NCBI RefSeq assembly: GCF_009852415.1 | Contig: NZ_WOXS01000002.1 | Span: forward strand, 6,674,001-6,738,000 | Origin: Streptomyces sp. Tu 3180 | GTDB lineage: Bacteria; Actinomycetota; Actinomycetes; Streptomycetales; Streptomycetaceae | DNA: 64,000 bases | Direction of reading: 5' to 3' | Shown: positions 32,996 through 41,157 of the stretch, piece by piece | Layout of the letters: every line of letters begins with the position of its first letter | How positions within the stretch are numbered: the first letter of the stretch is position 1 | The notes under the pieces: model-generated | The model's input: only the letters and a program-made list of their open reading frames with translations | The model's database searches: none | Told to the model about the DNA's origin: nothing | Translations under genes and position numbers: made by a program

Positions 32996-33057
32996 CGGGG
33001 CGTCACACGTGTCGCCCCGGTCGTGGCGGTGCCCGGCCGGGCGTCCGGCCGTGTGGG

Positions 33058-34626
33058 CTACCGCCGGGCCCCTCGCTCGCGACGGCGCCGGGCGCGGCCG
33101 GTGTGCGACGCGCTCCCGCGCGCGCTCATGCCCTTGGCGGCGGCCTGGGTGATGTTGCGGGCCATCCCGCCGAAGACGACGGCGTGGAACGGGGAGACGG
33201 ACCACCAGTAGGCGTGGCCCGGCAGGCCGCGCGGGTGGAACAGGGCGCGCTGACGGTAACGGGTGCGGCCCTCGGCGTCCGTCTCGACCCACATCTCCAG
33301 CCACGCCAGGCCCGGCAGCCGCATCTCCGCCCGCAGCCGCAGCAGACGGCCCGGCTCGATCTCCTCCACCCGCCAGAAGTCCAGCGAGTCGCCGACCCGC
33401 AGACGCTCGGCGTCACGCCGCCCGCGGCGCAGGCCGACCCCGCCGACGAACCGGTCCAGCCAGCCGCGGACCGCCCAGGCCAGCGGGAAGGAGTACCAGC
33501 CGTTGTCGCCGCCGATGCCCTCGACCACCTTCCACAGCGCCTCCCGGGACGCGTCGACCGGCAGCTGCCGCTCGTCCTGGTACAGGCTGCCGCCGGTCCA
33601 GTCCGGGTCGGTGGGCAGCGGGTCGCTCGGCGCCCCCGGGACGGCGGCGGACGACCAGCGGGTGGCGACCTGCGCCTCCCGCACCCTGCGCAGCGCCAGG
33701 GCCAGCGCCTCGTCGAACGGCATCGGCCGGCCCGGGGGGTCGGGCACGTACCGGGCGATGTCGTGCTCGTGGCAGACGACCTCGTGGCGCAGCGACTCGG
33801 TCAGCGGGCGGGCGATGGAGGCGGGCACCGGGGTGACGAGGCCGACCCAGTGGCTCGAGAGGCCCGGGGTGAGGACCGGCACCGGCACGATGAGCCGCCG
33901 CCGCAGTCCGGCGACGGCGGCGTAGCGGCGCATCATCTCCCGGTAGGTCAGGACCTCCGGCCCGCCGATGTCGAACGCCCGGTCGACGTCGGCCGGCATG
34001 GCGGCCGAGCCGACGAGGTAGCGCAGCACGTCACCGACCCCGATGGGCTGCGTACGGGTGTGCACCCACCGGGGGGTGACCATCACCGGCAGCCGCTCGG
34101 TGAGGTAGCGCAGCATCTCGAACGAGGCGGATCCCGAGCCGATGACGACCGCGGCGCGCAGCACGGTGGCGGGCACGGGGGCGTCGAGGAAGATGCGCCC
34201 GACCTCGGCCCGGGAGCGCAGGTGGGGGGAGAGGGAGTGTTCGGGCACGTCCCTGGGGGTGAGCCCGCCGAGGTAGACGATCCGGCGCACGCCGGCGGCG
34301 TGCGCCTGTTCGGCGAAGGTCCGGGCCGCGCGGCGGTCGGTGTCCTCGAACCCGGATCCGGTCCCGAGGGCGTGCACCAGGTAGTACGCGACGTCGACGC
34401 CGCGCATGGCCGCGGCGACCGACTCGGCGTCCGTGACGTCCCCGCCCACCGTCTCGGCGTCCCCCGCCCAGGGGTGGTCGCGCAGTTTGCCCGGGGAGCG
34501 GGCCAGGCAGCGGACCCGGTGGCCGGCCTCCAGCAGTTCCGGCACCAGGCGACCGCCGATGTACCCGGACGCTCCGGTGACCAGGCAGTGCAGCCGCTCC
34601 GCGTTCCGCTGTCCGTCCGTGCCCAC
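33058..34626 (-). CDS. NAD(P)-binding SDR with DUF2867 domain
   Basis: A 522-residue two-domain protein. Residues about 10-330 are an atypical/extended Rossmann SDR (CLVTGASGYIGGRLVPELLE, VDVAYYLVHALG, AAVVIGSGSASFEMLRYL), similar to NmrA/complex-I-assembly-like proteins. Residues about 355-500 match DUF2867 (RWSSAAVPGAP, RLRVGDSLDFWRVEEIEPG, YWWSVSPFHAVVFGGMARN), a START-like domain usual behind this SDR in actinomycetes. GTG at 34626 follows GGAGGG. It converges with the MerR gene; S. coelicolor has an oxidoreductase (litQ) next to litR, though in another orientation. Substrate unknown. Confidence 0.85.
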   Translation of the reverse strand: MGTDGQRNAERLHCLVTGASGYIGGRLVPELLEAGHRVRCLARSPGKLRDHPWAGDAETVGGDVTDAESVAAAMRGVDVAYYLVHALGTGSGFEDTDRRAARTFAEQAHAAGVRRIVYLGGLTPRDVPEHSLSPHLRSRAEVGRIFLDAPVPATVLRAAVVIGSGSASFEMLRYLTERLPVMVTPRWVHTRTQPIGVGDVLRYLVGSAAMPADVDRAFDIGGPEVLTYREMMRRYAAVAGLRRRLIVPVPVLTPGLSSHWVGLVTPVPASIARPLTESLRHEVVCHEHDIARYVPDPPGRPMPFDEALALALRRVREAQVATRWSSAAVPGAPSDPLPTDPDWTGGSLYQDERQLPVDASREALWKVVEGIGGDNGWYSFPLAWAVRGWLDRFVGGVGLRRGRRDAERLRVGDSLDFWRVEEIEPGRLLRLRAEMRLPGLAWLEMWVETDAEGRTRYRQRALFHPRGLPGHAYWWSVSPFHAVVFGGMARNITQAAAKGMSARGSASHTGRARRRRERGARR

Positions 34627-34761
34627 GATCGTCCCTCCACGCGTTCGCTCCGGCGTCGCCTTCGTGTCCTGCCGTCCGTGCCCCGCCGTTCGAGCATGGC
34701 CCCACGGGCGTGACCGTGCCCGTCGGCGCCCCCGGCGGGGAGCCGAACACCCGGCGTGAAA

Positions 34762-34777
34762 TGTGATGCGCATCACA
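34762..34777. promoter_or_regulatory. CRP-type 16-base palindrome
   Basis: TGTGATGCGCATCACA is a perfect palindrome and fits TGTGA-N6-TCACA exactly, the consensus for Crp/Fnr-family regulators. It lies between divergent starts: 83 bases ahead of the His-rich membrane protein gene and 136 ahead of the SDR/DUF2867 gene. Confidence 0.6.
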
Positions 34778-34859
34778 GTGGCCGGGGTGAGTCGGACGCC
34801 GGGACCATGTCCGTACCTTCCGGTGACGCGTGAGAGCTGGATGCGAGGATGAGGCCGCC

Positions 34860-35630
34860 ATGACTGCTGGGTGGTGTTCTCGCACGTCACGGGCCGCGGT
34901 GTTCGCGGCCCTCTGCGTGCTGCTCGCCGCCCTGGGGCACGTCGTGATGTCGGGGACCCCGGTGCCCTGGTGGGCCCTGGCCGCCGGCGGGGGAGCGACG
35001 GCGGTCCCGGCGTGGCGGCTCGCCGGCCGGGAGCGCGGGCCGGTGCCGGTCGTCTGCGCCACGGTGGCCGCCCAGGCGGCCCTGCACGCGTCCTTCTCGT
35101 TCGCCCAGGCGCTCGTCCGCCCCCAGCGGTCCGCCGGCGGGTCCCTCGCCCGGCGGTGGCTGGGCCACCTGCTGTGCCGCCCGCCCGCCGGCGGCCACGG
35201 GACCGTCACGGCGTCCGCGCCGTCCTCGGGGCACGGCGCGGGCGCCGCGCACGTCCCGGGCCACGGCGCGGAGGTCGCGCACTCCTTGGCCGCCGACCAC
35301 CTGGCGGCCATGGCGTCCCTGGGCGCGGCGGCCCCGACGGACCACGGCGCGGGAGGCATGTCCCCGGCCGGCATGCTCGCCGCCCACCTGCTGGCCGCGC
35401 TGCTGAGCGGCCTGTGGCTCGCGCACGGCGAACGCGCCGCCTTCCGCGTCCTGCGGGCCCTGGCCGCCTGGCTCGTCGCCCCCCTGCGCCCGCTGCCGTC
35501 CGCGCCCGTGGTGCCGGACCGCCGGCGCCTGCACCCGCGCCGGTCCCGTGCGGACCGGAAGCCGCGCGGGCTGCTGCTCACCCACTCCCTCACGTCCCGG
35601 GGTCCGCCCGCGGGGGTCGCTGTCGCCTGA
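34860..35630 (+). CDS. His-rich membrane protein, possible copper-related
   Basis: A 256-residue membrane protein of unknown function. Hydrophobic segments are at about residues 10-32 (AVFAALCVLLAALGHVV), 37-50, 60-80 and 165-190 (GMLAAHLLAALLSGLWL). The loop between them (about 105-165) is rich in His and Met, with GHGTV, GHGAGAAH, GHGAEVAH, DHLAAM and DHGAGGM, suggesting copper or another soft-metal ligand. The C terminus is Arg/Pro rich. The ECF sigma gene follows on the same strand after 193 bases; such membrane-protein/ECF pairs in Streptomyces often sit with copper-handling genes, but none is present here. Confidence 0.72.
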   Translation: MTAGWCSRTSRAAVFAALCVLLAALGHVVMSGTPVPWWALAAGGGATAVPAWRLAGRERGPVPVVCATVAAQAALHASFSFAQALVRPQRSAGGSLARRWLGHLLCRPPAGGHGTVTASAPSSGHGAGAAHVPGHGAEVAHSLAADHLAAMASLGAAAPTDHGAGGMSPAGMLAAHLLAALLSGLWLAHGERAAFRVLRALAAWLVAPLRPLPSAPVVPDRRRLHPRRSRADRKPRGLLLTHSLTSRGPPAGVAVA

Positions 35631-35823
35631 CGACAGCCGGCTTCCCGAGGCCACCGCGCGCCGACGAGCCGTCGGCCCCGCCTCGGGCACCGGCCGCGCA
35701 CCGCCGTGCCCGGCCGCCCCCTCCCTCACCGGCACCGGCGTGCCGTGCCCGCGGCGCCGCGCCGCCACGTCGCACGCACCTGCCCGGACGGCCGGTTCAC
35801 GGAACTCCCCGAAGGACACACAG

Positions 35824-36429
35824 GTGACCACTGCCGCCCTGCTCACCCCGCCGAAACGGCCGGGGGAGGAGTCGATAACCGCCTGGGCCCTCGCGGCCCG
35901 CGGCGGAGACGCCGAGGCCGTCGAACGCTTCGTGCGCGCCCTGCACCGGGACGTCCGCCACTACGTGACGTTCCTCGGCGCCGACCCGCAGAGCGCCGAC
36001 GACCTCGCCCAGGACACCTTCATGCGGGCCCTGGGCAGTCTGCACCGTTTCGAGGGCCGTTCCTCGGCCCGCACCTGGCTGCTCGCGATCGCCCGGCGCA
36101 CGGTGGCCGACAGCATCCGCCACGGCTCCTCCCGCCCCCGCCTGTCCGACGGGGAGGACTGGGAGACGGCCGCCGAACGCGCACAGCCGCGGGACCTGCC
36201 CGGTTTCGAGGAGGGCGTCGCCCTCCTCGAACTGCTGGACACGCTCCCCGCCGACCGGCGCGAGGCGTTCGTGCTGACCCAGATGCTGGGCCTCCCCTAC
36301 GCGGAGGCCGCCGCCGTCAGCGACTGCCCGGTCGGCACGGTGCGCTCGCGCGTCGCCCGCGCCCGCACCTCGCTGACCCGGTGGCTGGACGAGGCGGAAG
36401 AGGCGCCCGCGACCACCGCGGTCGTCTGA
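35824..36429 (+). CDS. ECF sigma factor
   Basis: A 201-residue ECF sigma factor. Region 2 is ADDLAQDTFMRALGSLHRFE with ARTWLLAIARRTVAD (about residues 60-100); region 4 is REAFVLTQMLGLPYAEAAAV followed by DCPVGTVRSRVARARTSL (about 145-185). The GTG at 35824 follows AAGGAC. It is downstream of the His-rich membrane protein, which may be its regulator or target; no anti-sigma gene with a zinc motif adjoins it. Confidence 0.88.
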   Translation: MTTAALLTPPKRPGEESITAWALAARGGDAEAVERFVRALHRDVRHYVTFLGADPQSADDLAQDTFMRALGSLHRFEGRSSARTWLLAIARRTVADSIRHGSSRPRLSDGEDWETAAERAQPRDLPGFEEGVALLELLDTLPADRREAFVLTQMLGLPYAEAAAVSDCPVGTVRSRVARARTSLTRWLDEAEEAPATTAVV

Positions 36430-36560
36430 CGAACGGCACGGCGCCGCCCGCCCGGACGTCCTCCGGGCGGGCGGCGGACCCGTGCCCGGCGGCGTTCACC
36501 ACGACGTTCCCCGTGAGACACCCTTCGACCACCGGCGGGGAAGCGGCGGCCACGAAAGAT

Positions 36561-36609
36561 ACTGGTCGACCGGTTTTTGTTGACATACCGTTCGACCGGT
36601 TTCTAATCT
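36561..36609 (+). promoter_or_regulatory. Promoter of the butyrolactone-receptor gene with two overlapping ARE-like sites
   Basis: A strong promoter, TTGACA (36580-36585), 18 bases, TAATCT (36604-36609), lies upstream of the receptor gene at 36735. ACTGGTCGACCGGT (36561-36574) abuts the -35 box and ACCGTTCGACCGGT (36587-36600) fills the spacer; both share TCGACCGGTTT and resemble autoregulatory elements bound by butyrolactone receptors. A bound receptor would block RNA polymerase. The rest of 36430-36734 shows no gene. Confidence 0.7.
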
Positions 36610-36734
36610 GGCGTCGCGAGCGGGGGAGCCGCGCCGACATGACCCGGCCGGGACCGCTGTCACAGGCCGCACGGGGTGTGCGGGCCGGCGCGTCCCGCCG
36701 GCCCGTTCCCGAAGGGGTGGGGGGGAGCACGACG

Positions 36735-37367
36735 ATGGCGAAGCAGGAGCGTTCCGAACGCACGTTGGAGAAGTTGGTCGTCTCGGCAGCCGAGCAGTTC
36801 GCGCTCCGCGGCTTCGTCAAGGCGACGCTCGGCGATGTGAGCCGCGCGGCCGGTGTCACGAAGGGGGCGCTGTTCTTCCACTTCGCGACCAAGGACGATC
36901 TCGCGGCCGCCGTGCAGACGCGGGGCCAGGACATCCTGGAGACGATGATCGAGGACATGTCCGGCACCGAGCAGTCCTGTCTGCAGATCGTCGTGAACGC
37001 CACGCACGCGCTGAACCGGATGCTGCGTGAGGACCCCTTCGTCAGGGCCGGGGTGCGGATCACGCGGGAGCGGACGGCCGGGAGCCCGACCCCCATGGAC
37101 TTCTACCCGCTGTGGCTGGGGCGGCTGTGGCAGGTGCTCGACGAGGCGCGCAAGAACGGCGAACTGGCCGCCGGCATCGCCGACGTGTCCGCACGCACCC
37201 TGGTCACCGCGGCGGTCTCCGGCGTCGAGATCCTGGCGTGGATGGGCGCGTCGGCCGATGAGGGCGACAAGTGGCTGGGACATCTGTGGGAATTGATGCT
37301 TCCGCTCATGGTGTCGCCGGACGGTCTCCGGCGCCTCAGGACCACGGCCCCCGCGGGCATGCCTTGA
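36735..37367 (+). CDS. Gamma-butyrolactone receptor-type TetR regulator
   Basis: A 210-residue TetR-family protein of the ArpA/ScbR type. The HTH is visible in SAAEQFALRGFVKATLGDVS and RAAGVTKGALFFHFATKDDL (residues about 16-56), with the LFFHF wording typical of this subfamily. The ligand domain contains DPFVRAGVRITRERT and ends MLPLMVSPDGLRR. GGGGGAG precedes the ATG. Its own promoter carries two ARE-like dyads, implying autorepression lifted by a butyrolactone signal. It may be a true receptor or a pseudo-receptor; the other candidate, at 38278, lies next to afsA. An SDR gene follows 64 bases later. Confidence 0.87.
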   Translation: MAKQERSERTLEKLVVSAAEQFALRGFVKATLGDVSRAAGVTKGALFFHFATKDDLAAAVQTRGQDILETMIEDMSGTEQSCLQIVVNATHALNRMLREDPFVRAGVRITRERTAGSPTPMDFYPLWLGRLWQVLDEARKNGELAAGIADVSARTLVTAAVSGVEILAWMGASADEGDKWLGHLWELMLPLMVSPDGLRRLRTTAPAGMP

Positions 37368-37431
37368 GCCGCGGGCGGGCGCCGCACGTTTCGATGACGG
37401 GAACCCGGCAGGTCTCGAGGGGGAGAGGGAC

Positions 37432-38196
37432 ATGGGCTCGTTGGCAGGGAAGATCGCGCTGGTCACGGGCGCGAGCAGGGGGATAGGGCGGGGCGTCGCA
37501 CAGAAGCTGGCGCAGGAGGGCGCTCTGGTGGCGGTGCACTTCCGTGAGAACGAGAGCGCGGCCGGCGAAACCCTCGGGGCGATCCGCGACAGCGGCGGGC
37601 GGGCCTTCGGGATCCGCGCGGAACTGGGCGCGCCGGACGGAGTGGAGACGCTCTACGACCGGTTCGACGCCGGAGTGGCACGGCACGGCATGGACCCGGG
37701 CCTGGACGTACTCGTCAACAACGCGGGTGTCAGCGGGAGCGCCCGCATCGACGAGGTGACGCCCGAACTCTTCGACCGGATCTTCGGAGTGAACACCAAG
37801 TCCCTGGTGTTCCTGACGCAGCAGGCGCTGAAGCGCATGCGGGACGGGGGCCGCATCATCAACATCTCGTCGGCGGCGACCCGCATCGCCTACCCCGAGT
37901 CCCTCGTCTACTCCATGAGCAAGGGCGCGGTCGACACCTTCACTCTGGCGCTGGCCAAGGAGGTCGGGGCGCGCGCCATCACGGTGAACTCCGTCCGGCC
38001 CGGATTCGTCGAGACCGACATGAACGCGGGGAAGCGGCGCACCGGGGAAGCGGCGGCGGACCTGGCGTCATGGTCCGTCTTCAACCGGCTGGGACAACCG
38101 TCGGACGTGGCCGACATCGTGGCCTTCCTGGCCTCCGAGTCGTCGCGGTGGGTCACCGGCCAGTGCATCGACGCCTCGGGCGGATCCCGGCTGTGA
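37432..38196 (+). CDS. SDR ketoreductase (3-oxoacyl reductase-like), butyrolactone region
   Basis: A 254-residue classical short-chain dehydrogenase. Cofactor motif TGASRGIGRG (about residue 14), NNAGVSGSARI (about 96), catalytic Ser in NISSAAT and YSMSKGA with Tyr-x3-Lys (about 165), then the RPGFVETDMN loop. It follows the TetR receptor gene and lies in the AfsA neighbourhood, where a reductase (like BprA/ScbB function) reduces the butenolide or keto intermediate made by AfsA; a polyketide-type ketoreductase is also possible. GGGGAGAGGG lies ahead of the ATG. Confidence 0.82.
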   Translation: MGSLAGKIALVTGASRGIGRGVAQKLAQEGALVAVHFRENESAAGETLGAIRDSGGRAFGIRAELGAPDGVETLYDRFDAGVARHGMDPGLDVLVNNAGVSGSARIDEVTPELFDRIFGVNTKSLVFLTQQALKRMRDGGRIINISSAATRIAYPESLVYSMSKGAVDTFTLALAKEVGARAITVNSVRPGFVETDMNAGKRRTGEAAADLASWSVFNRLGQPSDVADIVAFLASESSRWVTGQCIDASGGSRL

Positions 38197-38214
38197 CGGC
38201 CCCGGGGGACCTGG

Positions 38215-38273
38215 CCGGTCGTGCCGTCCGGTGACGGCCCCGGGCGGGGGGCACCGCCGAACGGCACGACCGG
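38215..38273. terminator. Long hairpin between convergent SDR and receptor genes
   Basis: CCGGTCGTGCCGT (38215-38227) and its exact complement (38261-38273) enclose a GC-rich loop that can itself fold (CGGTG/CACCG, CCCC/GGGG). Likely a bidirectional terminator. Confidence 0.65.
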
Positions 38274-38277
38274 TGCC

Positions 38278-38943
38278 TCAGCCGGTGGTCCCGTCGCCGT
38301 TGATCGCGGCCCACAGCCCCTCGGACCCCGCGGGTTCGAACCGGGCGAGGCGCCGGGCCGGGACGACCCCGGGCAGCAGCCACGTCCACATGTCCGCGAC
38401 CCGGTCGTGGAGGTCCTCCCGGCCGGTGCGCACCTGCGAGGTGATCTGCACGCCCGCGAACGCCCCCACGATGTACGTCGCCAGATCGCCGATGTTCACC
38501 CCGGGCTTGACGTCCCCGGCGCCCTGGGCGTGCGTCAGCATGTCGCGGACGGAGTCGATCCACGTGTTGTAGGGGGTCGGGTCGGGTTCCGTGAACGAGC
38601 CGACCTCGATGACGAGCCGGATGCCGGCCCTCACCCGGACACTGGAGCGCAGACCGTGGGCCATTCGGTGCGTGAGGTCGATGGCCCGCTGCATGCCGGG
38701 GAGTTCGGCGTCGGCGTCGTAGGGCACCAGGTCGAACTGCGCCGTCATCAGCTCCTGGGCCAGGGCCTCCTTGGACTGGAAGTGGAAGTACAGGGCCCCC
38801 TTGGTGACACCGGAGTGGTTGGCGATGTCGGTCAGGCTGGTGCTGCCGAATCCCGCCGCGTCGAACGCGGTCGCCGCGCCGTCCAGGATCGCCTGCCGCG
38901 TCGCCTCCGCACGCTCCTGCCGAGTTCTGGTTCCCGTCGCCAC
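38278..38943 (-). CDS. Gamma-butyrolactone receptor-type TetR regulator, afsA-linked
   Basis: A 221-residue TetR protein of the ScbR/BarA type. I place the start at the GTG at 38943, after GGAGA; a start at 39102 would run through the operator. The HTH is LTDIANHSGVTKGALYFHFQ (about residues 35-54), and the C-terminal domain has AGIRLVIEVGSF and TWIDSVRDMLTHAQ. ALYFHFQSKE is the signature wording for butyrolactone receptors. It is divergent from afsA with a 24-base ARE-like palindrome between them, so this is the best candidate for the signal receptor that represses afsA and itself. Confidence 0.9.
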   Translation of the reverse strand: MATGTRTRQERAEATRQAILDGAATAFDAAGFGSTSLTDIANHSGVTKGALYFHFQSKEALAQELMTAQFDLVPYDADAELPGMQRAIDLTHRMAHGLRSSVRVRAGIRLVIEVGSFTEPDPTPYNTWIDSVRDMLTHAQGAGDVKPGVNIGDLATYIVGAFAGVQITSQVRTGREDLHDRVADMWTWLLPGVVPARRLARFEPAGSEGLWAAINGDGTTG

Positions 38944-39042
38944 AGTCGTTCTCCGTCCCGCCGGGGGCGCGGACGGCGGCCTTCCGCCCCTCCGGTGATC
39001 AGCACGATCCCTCATGCGCCCGATTCTGTTCTCTCCACCAAA

Positions 39043-39066
39043 AGAATACCAGTCGACTAGTATTCT
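39043..39066. promoter_or_regulatory. ARE-like palindrome between receptor gene and afsA
   Basis: AGAATACCAGTC (39043-39054) and GACTAGTATTCT (39055-39066) form a 24-base dyad matching in 11 of 12 pairs. Its form, with an ATAC outer arm and a central TC/GA, is that of autoregulatory elements, and it sits in the receptor/afsA gap. Confidence 0.72.
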
Positions 39067-39161
39067 CCCTCGGGGATCGCGGTGCGTCCCGGTGCTTTCC
39101 ATCCCGTGTTTGTCCTGCTCAGAGCGCGTTCTTCAGTTCACTTCCATTCCAGGGAGTCAAG

Positions 39162-40121
39162 ATGAGTGCACTTCTGCAAGCCGACCGTCCGCATTCTGAA
39201 GCAGTGCGGCAGCGTGGTCCCGGGCTGTTCGAGCAGACCGTCCCGCGCAGCCTCGTCCACCGGGTCGCGGTGTCCGAGGTGCTGCTGACCGGATGGCAGC
39301 CCGGTCACGGCGTGTACCACGTCGGTGCGCAGTGGTCCCGGGGGCACAGCTACTACGGCTCGGTCGACGGCCGCTGGCACGACCCGATGCTGTTCGCTGA
39401 AACGATTCGGCAGGCGTGCCTGCTGCTCGCCCACAAGGCCCTCGACGTTCCGATGGGGTTCAGCTTCCTCACCGAGTCCACCGCGTTCGAGGTCACCGAG
39501 GAGGGGATGCGCCTCTCCCGGCCGGCCCGCCCCGCCCACGTGGTCCTCGCCATGCGCCTCGGTGACGTCACACGCCGTGCCGGGACGGTCAGTTCCTACG
39601 CCTACGACGTCGTCGCCCATCGCGACGGCAAGCGGCTCGGCAGCGGCCGGCTGAGGGGCAAGTGCGCCTCGCCGGCGGTCTACCGGCGGCTGCGCGGCGA
39701 CCGGGCCGAGGCCCGCCCGCCGCAGGCCACGGCCGAGCCGGTCGATCCCCGGCTCGTGGGCAGGGACTGCGCGTTCGACGTCGTGCTGGGCGCCTCCGTC
39801 GACGCCGGTGTCCATCCCCTGCGGATCAACGCCGAGCACCCGGTGCTCTTCGACCACCCGGTGGACCACGTCCCCGGCATGGTGCTCATGGAGGCGGCAC
39901 GGCAGGCGGGCCTGCTGGCGCTGGGCGCCCCCCGGGGCCTGCTGGTCGCCTGCGAGGCGCGGTTCAGGCGCTACGTCGAGTTCCACACGCCCTGCCTCGT
40001 CTCCACGGACGAGCCGGAGCGCGGCGACGGGGGACGGCACACCCTCACCGTCCGTTTCCACCAGGACGGGAGCGAGGCCGGTGCCTGCCGGATCGGGATA
40101 CTCACCGCGGCGGGGGAGTGA
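39162..40121 (+). CDS. afsA: AfsA-family gamma-butyrolactone biosynthesis protein
   Basis: A 319-residue protein with the AfsA double hot-dog repeat. It would condense a beta-ketoacyl-ACP with dihydroxyacetone phosphate, the first step to an A-factor-like signal. Repeat 1 shows QWSRGHSYYGSVDGRWHDP and MLFAETIRQACLLLAHKA (about residues 58-90), repeat 2 HPVLFDHPVDHVPGMVLMEA (about 227) with the acidic and His positions typical of AfsA/ScbA/BarX. GGGAG precedes the ATG. Length is normal. The adjoining SDR gene starts seven bases after the stop. Confidence 0.93.
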   Translation: MSALLQADRPHSEAVRQRGPGLFEQTVPRSLVHRVAVSEVLLTGWQPGHGVYHVGAQWSRGHSYYGSVDGRWHDPMLFAETIRQACLLLAHKALDVPMGFSFLTESTAFEVTEEGMRLSRPARPAHVVLAMRLGDVTRRAGTVSSYAYDVVAHRDGKRLGSGRLRGKCASPAVYRRLRGDRAEARPPQATAEPVDPRLVGRDCAFDVVLGASVDAGVHPLRINAEHPVLFDHPVDHVPGMVLMEAARQAGLLALGAPRGLLVACEARFRRYVEFHTPCLVSTDEPERGDGGRHTLTVRFHQDGSEAGACRIGILTAAGE

Positions 40122-40128
40122 GCGGCCC

Positions 40129-41109
40129 ATGGCCGCACCGGCCCCCTCCCCCGCGCCCGCGACGGGCACCGTCCTCGTGGCGGGAGGCACCGGCTTCATC
40201 GGCGGCGCCGTGGTGCGCGCACTGCGGTCCCGCACCGGGCCGTCCGGCGCTCCGGGCCTGCGGGTCCTCTCCTCCCGCGGTGCGCCGGCCGCTCCGCGCC
40301 CCGGCACGGTGCGGCACGTCGGCGCCGATCTCACCCGCCCCGAGTCGTTGCGCGGGGTGTGCGAGGACGTCACGACGCTGGTGCACGCCGTCTCCTACGT
40401 GGGACGCGATCCCGGCCGCTGCCGGGCGGTCAACCACTTCGGCACCCTGGCCCTGCTCGACGAGGCCCGGCGCGCCGGGGTCGAGCGCGTCGTCTACGTC
40501 AGCACCGCCTCCGTCTACGGGACCGGCCCCCACCGCGGAGCGGCCGAGGGCGAGATCGCACCACGCCCCGGGTCGCCGGCGAGCGAGTCCCGGCTGCGCG
40601 CCGAGCACGCCGTCCTCGACGCGGGCGGCATCGTGGTGCGGCCGCACCTGGTCTACGGGGAGGGCGACCGCTGGGTCGTCCCGACCGTCGCCCGGATGCT
40701 GAGGAGCGTCCCGGACTGGCCCGCGGAGGCGATGCCGCTCACCTCACTGATCTCCGTAGGGGACCTGGCGCGCTGCGTGGCGGCGCTGGTCCGCGGCCCC
40801 GGGACCGCGGAGGGTCCCGAGGTCTACCACGCGGCCGACCCGTGTCCGCTGCCGCTGAGCCGGCTGCTGCTCGCCCTGCACCGCGTGCTCGGGCTGCCGC
40901 TGCCGCCGGGCGGCATCTCCCCGGCCGAACACCGCGCCCGCCTGGCGCGCGCCCTGCCCGCGCTCTCCGACCACCAGTACGCCCTGCTCACCCAGGACCA
41001 CTGGTACGACGGCCGGAAGCTGTGGGAGCGGACCGGCGAGGAGCCCGGGCCCGAGTTCGAGCAGCAGCTCGCCGGATGCCGGGCCTGGTACGCGCGGCAG
41101 ACGGGGTGA
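40129..41109 (+). CDS. Extended-SDR (NAD-dependent epimerase/dehydratase) in butyrolactone locus
   Basis: A 326-residue Rossmann protein. VLVAGGTGFIGGAVVRAL (about residue 15) is the cofactor loop, followed by VVYVSTASVYGTG (about 120). The expected Tyr-x3-Lys segment reads SPASESRLRAE, so Tyr is Ala and Lys is Arg by alignment to the usual SPYGRSKLAAE; the enzyme may use other residues or bind a non-redox ligand. It follows afsA by seven bases and is probably co-transcribed, as are related SDR genes in butyrolactone loci (JadW2-like arrangement). It would modify the butenolide or the final signal. Confidence 0.8.
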   Translation: MAAPAPSPAPATGTVLVAGGTGFIGGAVVRALRSRTGPSGAPGLRVLSSRGAPAAPRPGTVRHVGADLTRPESLRGVCEDVTTLVHAVSYVGRDPGRCRAVNHFGTLALLDEARRAGVERVVYVSTASVYGTGPHRGAAEGEIAPRPGSPASESRLRAEHAVLDAGGIVVRPHLVYGEGDRWVVPTVARMLRSVPDWPAEAMPLTSLISVGDLARCVAALVRGPGTAEGPEVYHAADPCPLPLSRLLLALHRVLGLPLPPGGISPAEHRARLARALPALSDHQYALLTQDHWYDGRKLWERTGEEPGPEFEQQLAGCRAWYARQTG

Positions 41110-41113
41110 GCCG

Positions 41114-41150
41114 GCCGGCGCCGGGCGCGGACCGACCGCCCGGCGCCGGC
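41114..41150. terminator. Bidirectional terminator after the butyrolactone genes
   Basis: GCCGGCGCCGGGCG and CGCCCGGCGCCGGC are perfect 14-base arms with a 9-base loop between convergent genes. Confidence 0.8.
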
Positions 41151-41157
41151 CCCCGCG

